Source: Ulvibacterium sp965248315 | Lineage (GTDB): Bacteria; Bacteroidota; Bacteroidia; Flavobacteriales; Flavobacteriaceae | Assembly: GCF_965248315.1 (NCBI RefSeq) | Contig: NZ_CBDFIX010000002.1 | Span: 1,922,001 to 1,986,000, forward strand | Direction of reading: 5' to 3' | Length of the DNA stretch: 64,000 nt | Part shown: one piece after another, positions 61,193 to 64,000 of the stretch | Layout of the letters: each line of letters opens with the position of its first letter | Position numbering within the stretch: the first letter of the stretch is position 1 | The notes under the pieces: generated by a model | Told to the model about the DNA's origin: nothing | What the model saw: only the letters and a program-made list of their open reading frames with translations | Database searches by the model: none | Translations under genes and position numbers: made by a program

Positions 61193-62299
61193 ATGGACCT
61201 AATCCTAGTGCTTACCGTCATTTCCGTTACCCTTTTCACAGTGCTGGGCCTCTTTCTTTTGGTCACCCAGAAAGGGAATAAACGGGCGAATAGACTTCTG
61301 GGCCTCTTCTTTTTTCTTTGGGCACTTGATTTTTTGGATGGTGTTTTACTACTTAAAGGGTTTTATCTCAACTATCCCAATTTTGCACTATGGGCCGAGC
61401 CTCTCATTTTATTATATGGTCCCCTGTTATATTTCTATACGCTACAGCTTACATCGCCCAAGAAACGACCAAATTATTTTCAACTTTTACACTTGATTCC
61501 CTTCGTTGTCGGGATTCTTGCAATGATTCTGGTCTACCATATACATCCCGTGGATCAGAAAATGCAAATATTGAAGGGCATCGTAGGTATGGAACAGGAT
61601 TTTAGATCTCTACTGGGCTTCGCATTGGTCTATGTTCACCTTTTCTATTATATCCACATTTCCAAAAAAGAGATCAAGCGCGTAACCAAGAATGTGGAAT
61701 GGTACTTTTCCCAACGCTATTTGGTTTGGTTGGATAAATTATTGAATGCCCTGGTCGTTGTCCTTCTGATTTCCATTGTGAACGGAATCCTGCAGTATAG
61801 TGCCCTAAAGTTTTATTTTGAAATAAGTCTGATTGTAATTCTGGTATTGGTCTGTCTGTTTATAGTTAGGCTAATCCTCAATGCCCTGGACGAACCTTTT
61901 ATTATCCCCAAATTGGATGGGGTAAAAAGAAATTCTGGAATCCCACTGGATCTAAAGGAGTCTGAAGAGATTTTTACCAAAATTCAAGTTGCCCTAAAAG
62001 AGAAACGATTGTTCATGGAATCGGACTTGACCTTGGGCCATCTTTCCGAAGCAATTGGGTGTTCCAGTAGAAAAGTATCCCAGGTAATCAATGATAGCAT
62101 GGGCCATAGTTTTTTTGACTTGATCAACACCTATCGCATAGCAGAGGCGCAAAAAATTTTCAAGGAACGGAAAGACCCTAAACTTACGGTCTTGGAAGTG
62201 ATGTATGAGGTGGGCTACAATTCCAAGTCCTCTTTTAACACGCAATTCAAGAAAAAAACGGGTATTACCCCATCAGAGTTCTTAAAGTTGAATACCTAA
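61193..62299 (+). CDS. Membrane-anchored AraC-type transcriptional regulator
   Basis: 368 residues. Seven or so hydrophobic helices fill the N-terminal part (about 1-235). A cytoplasmic AraC domain (about 265-365) has LTLGHLSEAIGCSSRKVSQVIND, HSFFDLINTYRIAEAQKIF and VMYEVGYNSKSSFNTQFKKKTGITPSEF. Such 7TM-AraC proteins are thought to sense a membrane or periplasmic signal. A target is not obvious; the CPBP protease gene is the next on the same strand. Confidence 0.9.
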   Translation: MDLILVLTVISVTLFTVLGLFLLVTQKGNKRANRLLGLFFFLWALDFLDGVLLLKGFYLNYPNFALWAEPLILLYGPLLYFYTLQLTSPKKRPNYFQLLHLIPFVVGILAMILVYHIHPVDQKMQILKGIVGMEQDFRSLLGFALVYVHLFYYIHISKKEIKRVTKNVEWYFSQRYLVWLDKLLNALVVVLLISIVNGILQYSALKFYFEISLIVILVLVCLFIVRLILNALDEPFIIPKLDGVKRNSGIPLDLKESEEIFTKIQVALKEKRLFMESDLTLGHLSEAIGCSSRKVSQVINDSMGHSFFDLINTYRIAEAQKIFKERKDPKLTVLEVMYEVGYNSKSSFNTQFKKKTGITPSEFLKLNT

Positions 62300-62324
62300 C
62301 GTTCAACTTTCTACATATACAAAA

Positions 62325-62348
62325 TCGAACCCATAAAAAAGGGTTCGA
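62325..62348 (+). terminator. Hairpin after the AraC-type gene
   Basis: TCGAACCC and GGGTTCGA are perfect 8-bp arms around ATAAAAAA, 26 bp after the stop. No T run follows on this strand, so it is a weak candidate for termination. Confidence 0.45.
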
Positions 62349-62417
62349 CTTCATTTAATCGGTCGCTAGATTTTATTGCATACTTGAAATTTGTGGTAAA
62401 CCATAAAACAAGTATCC

Positions 62418-63173
62418 ATGGAAAAAATATTCAATTTAAGCGAAGATCAGATTACTTTAAAAAGACAGTTGTGGTACCATTTTTATCCAGGTATAGCGAT
62501 AACCTTGGTATACATTCTCATTAGCAAATACCTGGTAGATTTGGGCTATCCGGGATTGACCGCCCTTTTGTTTGTGGAAGTTTTTGTACTGGCTCCCATT
62601 GGTATGGCACATTTGGCACGTAAGGGATATCGATTGAACGGAAAATTCTCCCTGAAAAATGTCATTGCCTTCACACAAAGACTCTCAAGATGGCAGTACT
62701 TAAAATGGACATTTATCGGTATTTTGGGATGTACCCTAATTTATGTGCCCCTCTACCCTTTGGGATTATTTCTAAAGGATAATGTATTCCAATGGTTGCC
62801 ACAATGGTATTTTGACCCCGGCTTTGGCACATCCGATATAGATCTGATCGCCAAGGTTTTCCTGTTCGGTATTTTTATTGACGGTATCGTGGGGCCGGTT
62901 GTTGAGGAGCTGTTCTTTAGGGGGTACCTTTTGCCCAGAATGGCCTATCTTAAAAAATGGGCCCCGGTCGTAAACGGCACTTTGTTCGGGCTTTACCACT
63001 TCTGGCAACCCCACAACTATTTGGCGATTGTTGGAGTTGGTATTGTAATCAGTTATGTGGTATGGAAAAAGAAAAATGTATATCTCGGGATAACCATTCA
63101 CTGTACGCTTAACATTTTGGGGGCCTTGGCCGGTTACCTTGCTGCGAGTGGGGGTGAACTAATTGTACGTTAG
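62418..63173 (+). CDS. CPBP-family intramembrane glutamic protease
   Basis: 251 residues, about seven TM helices. Abi/CAAX motifs are present: VEELFFRGYLLPRM (EExxxR), LFGLYHFWQPHN (FxxxH) and a late His in ITIHCTLNILGAL. These form the intramembrane active site. Members process prenylated or lipid-linked proteins or act in immunity; the bacterial substrate is not known. It is separate from its neighbours by about 118 bp upstream and 53 bp downstream. Confidence 0.9.
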   Translation: MEKIFNLSEDQITLKRQLWYHFYPGIAITLVYILISKYLVDLGYPGLTALLFVEVFVLAPIGMAHLARKGYRLNGKFSLKNVIAFTQRLSRWQYLKWTFIGILGCTLIYVPLYPLGLFLKDNVFQWLPQWYFDPGFGTSDIDLIAKVFLFGIFIDGIVGPVVEELFFRGYLLPRMAYLKKWAPVVNGTLFGLYHFWQPHNYLAIVGVGIVISYVVWKKKNVYLGITIHCTLNILGALAGYLAASGGELIVR

Positions 63174-63226
63174 AAAAATGGAATGATAGGGAAGGATTAT
63201 GTATTTTTAGGCCAAATCCAACACAG

Positions 63227-64000
63227 ATGAATTTAAAAAAGTATGGTATTCTTAGGTTGGGGTGCCTTGGTTTGCTGTTCTATTCCATCTCATGTAAGGA
63301 GAAACCGGAACCTAGGGTCGAAAACCCGGAAACTCCACCGAATATCATTTATATTCTTGCGGACGATTTGGGATATGGTGATATAGGGGCCTTCAATCCG
63401 GATGGAAAGATAAAGACCCCGAATATTGACAAATTAGCTCAAGCCGGAATGAAATTTACGGATGCCCATAGTCCCTCCGCAGTTTGCACACCCACCCGTT
63501 ATGGAGTCCTTACCGGGCGTTACAGTTGGCGTAGCCCGCTTAAACAAGGTGTATTGACCGGAAAATCCAACGCTCTAATCCCAAAAAACAGGACCTCGGT
63601 GGCATCACTCCTAAAAAAGGGAGGCTATGAAACCGCTTTTATCGGAAAATGGCATTTGGGTTGGAACTGGGCAGTAAAGGATTCCAATGTCATTGAAGGT
63701 GACGGTTGGAACCCGGAGGATTTTGACAACCTGGATTTCACCAAGCGGGTGACCCACACACCTAACGATCTCGGCTTTGATTATGCCTATGGCCATTCAG
63801 GCTCTTTGGATATGGCACCGTATGTATATGTTGAGAATGGGAAGATTACCTCAAAAGTCGATTCTATCACTGAAGATACCGGAAAATATACCTGGTGGCG
63901 CAAGGGACCCACGGCCTCCGATTTTGTACATGAACAGGTAACACCCAATTTTTTCCAAAGATCTATTGACTACGTAAAAAACAGGTCCGGGAATGATGAT
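63227..64000 (+). CDS. Sulfatase lipoprotein, 5' part in window
   Basis: The visible 258 residues start with a lipoprotein signal (lipobox SISC, Cys about 23). The metal-binding ILADDLGYGD (about 44-52) and sulfatase signature SAVCTPTRYGVLTGR give the formylglycine-forming Cys87 in CxPxR. FIGKWHLG follows. This is an S1-family (arylsulfatase A-like) enzyme that should act outside the inner membrane on a sulfated algal glycan or ester, with a maturation enzyme needed elsewhere. The gene continues beyond 64000. Confidence 0.93.
   Translation, partial: MNLKKYGILRLGCLGLLFYSISCKEKPEPRVENPETPPNIIYILADDLGYGDIGAFNPDGKIKTPNIDKLAQAGMKFTDAHSPSAVCTPTRYGVLTGRYSWRSPLKQGVLTGKSNALIPKNRTSVASLLKKGGYETAFIGKWHLGWNWAVKDSNVIEGDGWNPEDFDNLDFTKRVTHTPNDLGFDYAYGHSGSLDMAPYVYVENGKITSKVDSITEDTGKYTWWRKGPTASDFVHEQVTPNFFQRSIDYVKNRSGNDD

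Noticed and set aside
62325..62348. A tRNA-like or strong terminator structure
   Set aside because: The short hairpin has no tRNA arms and no T run follows, so it is recorded only as a weak terminator candidate.

Overview
The window looks like a chromosomal segment of a marine member of the Flavobacteriaceae (Bacteroidota). The evidence is the Bacteroidota promoter motif TAnnTTTG upstream of several genes, a TonB receptor/FecR/ECF sigma trio, a type B T9SS C-terminal domain, many lipoproteins, proteorhodopsin with its retinal-forming partner Blh, and a sulfatase. A Maribacter/Zobellia/Arenibacter-like genus is a guess. No tRNA, rRNA, CRISPR array, prophage or transposase was seen.

Layout. 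1-1760 (minus): an ECF sigma/membrane anti-sigma-like pair with a DUF6249-like protein and a trypsin-like protease cut by the window edge. 2.1-4.1 kb: a secreted endonuclease/phosphatase-fold protein and a LamG lipoprotein. 4.1-7.5 kb (minus): BCCT transporter, epimerase/DUF2867 protein and a small unknown. 7.6-11.4 kb: argS, a relic of a TonB receptor 3' end, proteorhodopsin (minus) and divergent blh. 11.4-15.7 kb (minus): ECF sigma, 22 copies of a heptanucleotide, fecR and a TonB-dependent receptor. 15.7-18.1 kb: two acidic lipoproteins sharing a repeated domain. 18.2-21 kb: ffh, a four-helix-bundle (S23/IVP) gene flanked by low-complexity inverted repeats, and folD.

21.3-31.3 kb is the most distinctive part: nine co-directional, tightly spaced genes, eight of them apparently exported or membrane proteins. 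They are two DUF1593 nucleoside-hydrolase-like proteins, two alpha/beta esterases, a DUF2306 membrane protein, a DUF5060/DUF4038-type glycosidase, a Tat-exported metallophosphatase, a secreted ADP-ribosylglycohydrolase-fold protein and a small membrane protein. There is no SusC/SusD pair. It looks like an extracytoplasmic catabolic operon for an unknown, perhaps furanoside-linked, substrate.

31.4-41.2 kb: VOC protein, alpha/beta hydrolase with divergent HxlR regulator, HerA-like ATPase, C-type-lectin/T9SS protein, QueE, a zinc metalloprotease lipoprotein, a methyltransferase and a YkgJ protein. 41.3-47.1 kb: tricorn-like protease, NamZ-type muramidase and an FtsX/LolE permease. 47.2-50.9 kb: operon of PLP beta-synthase, M20 peptidase, aldose epimerase and Crp-type regulator. 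51.1-55.2 kb: DinB-like protein, YciI/ECF42 sigma/SRPBCC set and a di-haem peroxidase. 55.3-58.9 kb: sulfur genes (SulP, persulfide dioxygenase-rhodanese, DUF2892). 58.6-59.6 kb: a run of very small membrane proteins. 59.6-64 kb: exonuclease/GIY-YIG fusion, AraC-type regulator, CPBP protease, and a sulfatase running off the window.

All functions are inferred from reading the proteins; no database search was possible. Several starts were moved from the longest possible ORF using promoters, signal peptides or overlap with neighbours, as stated in each entry.
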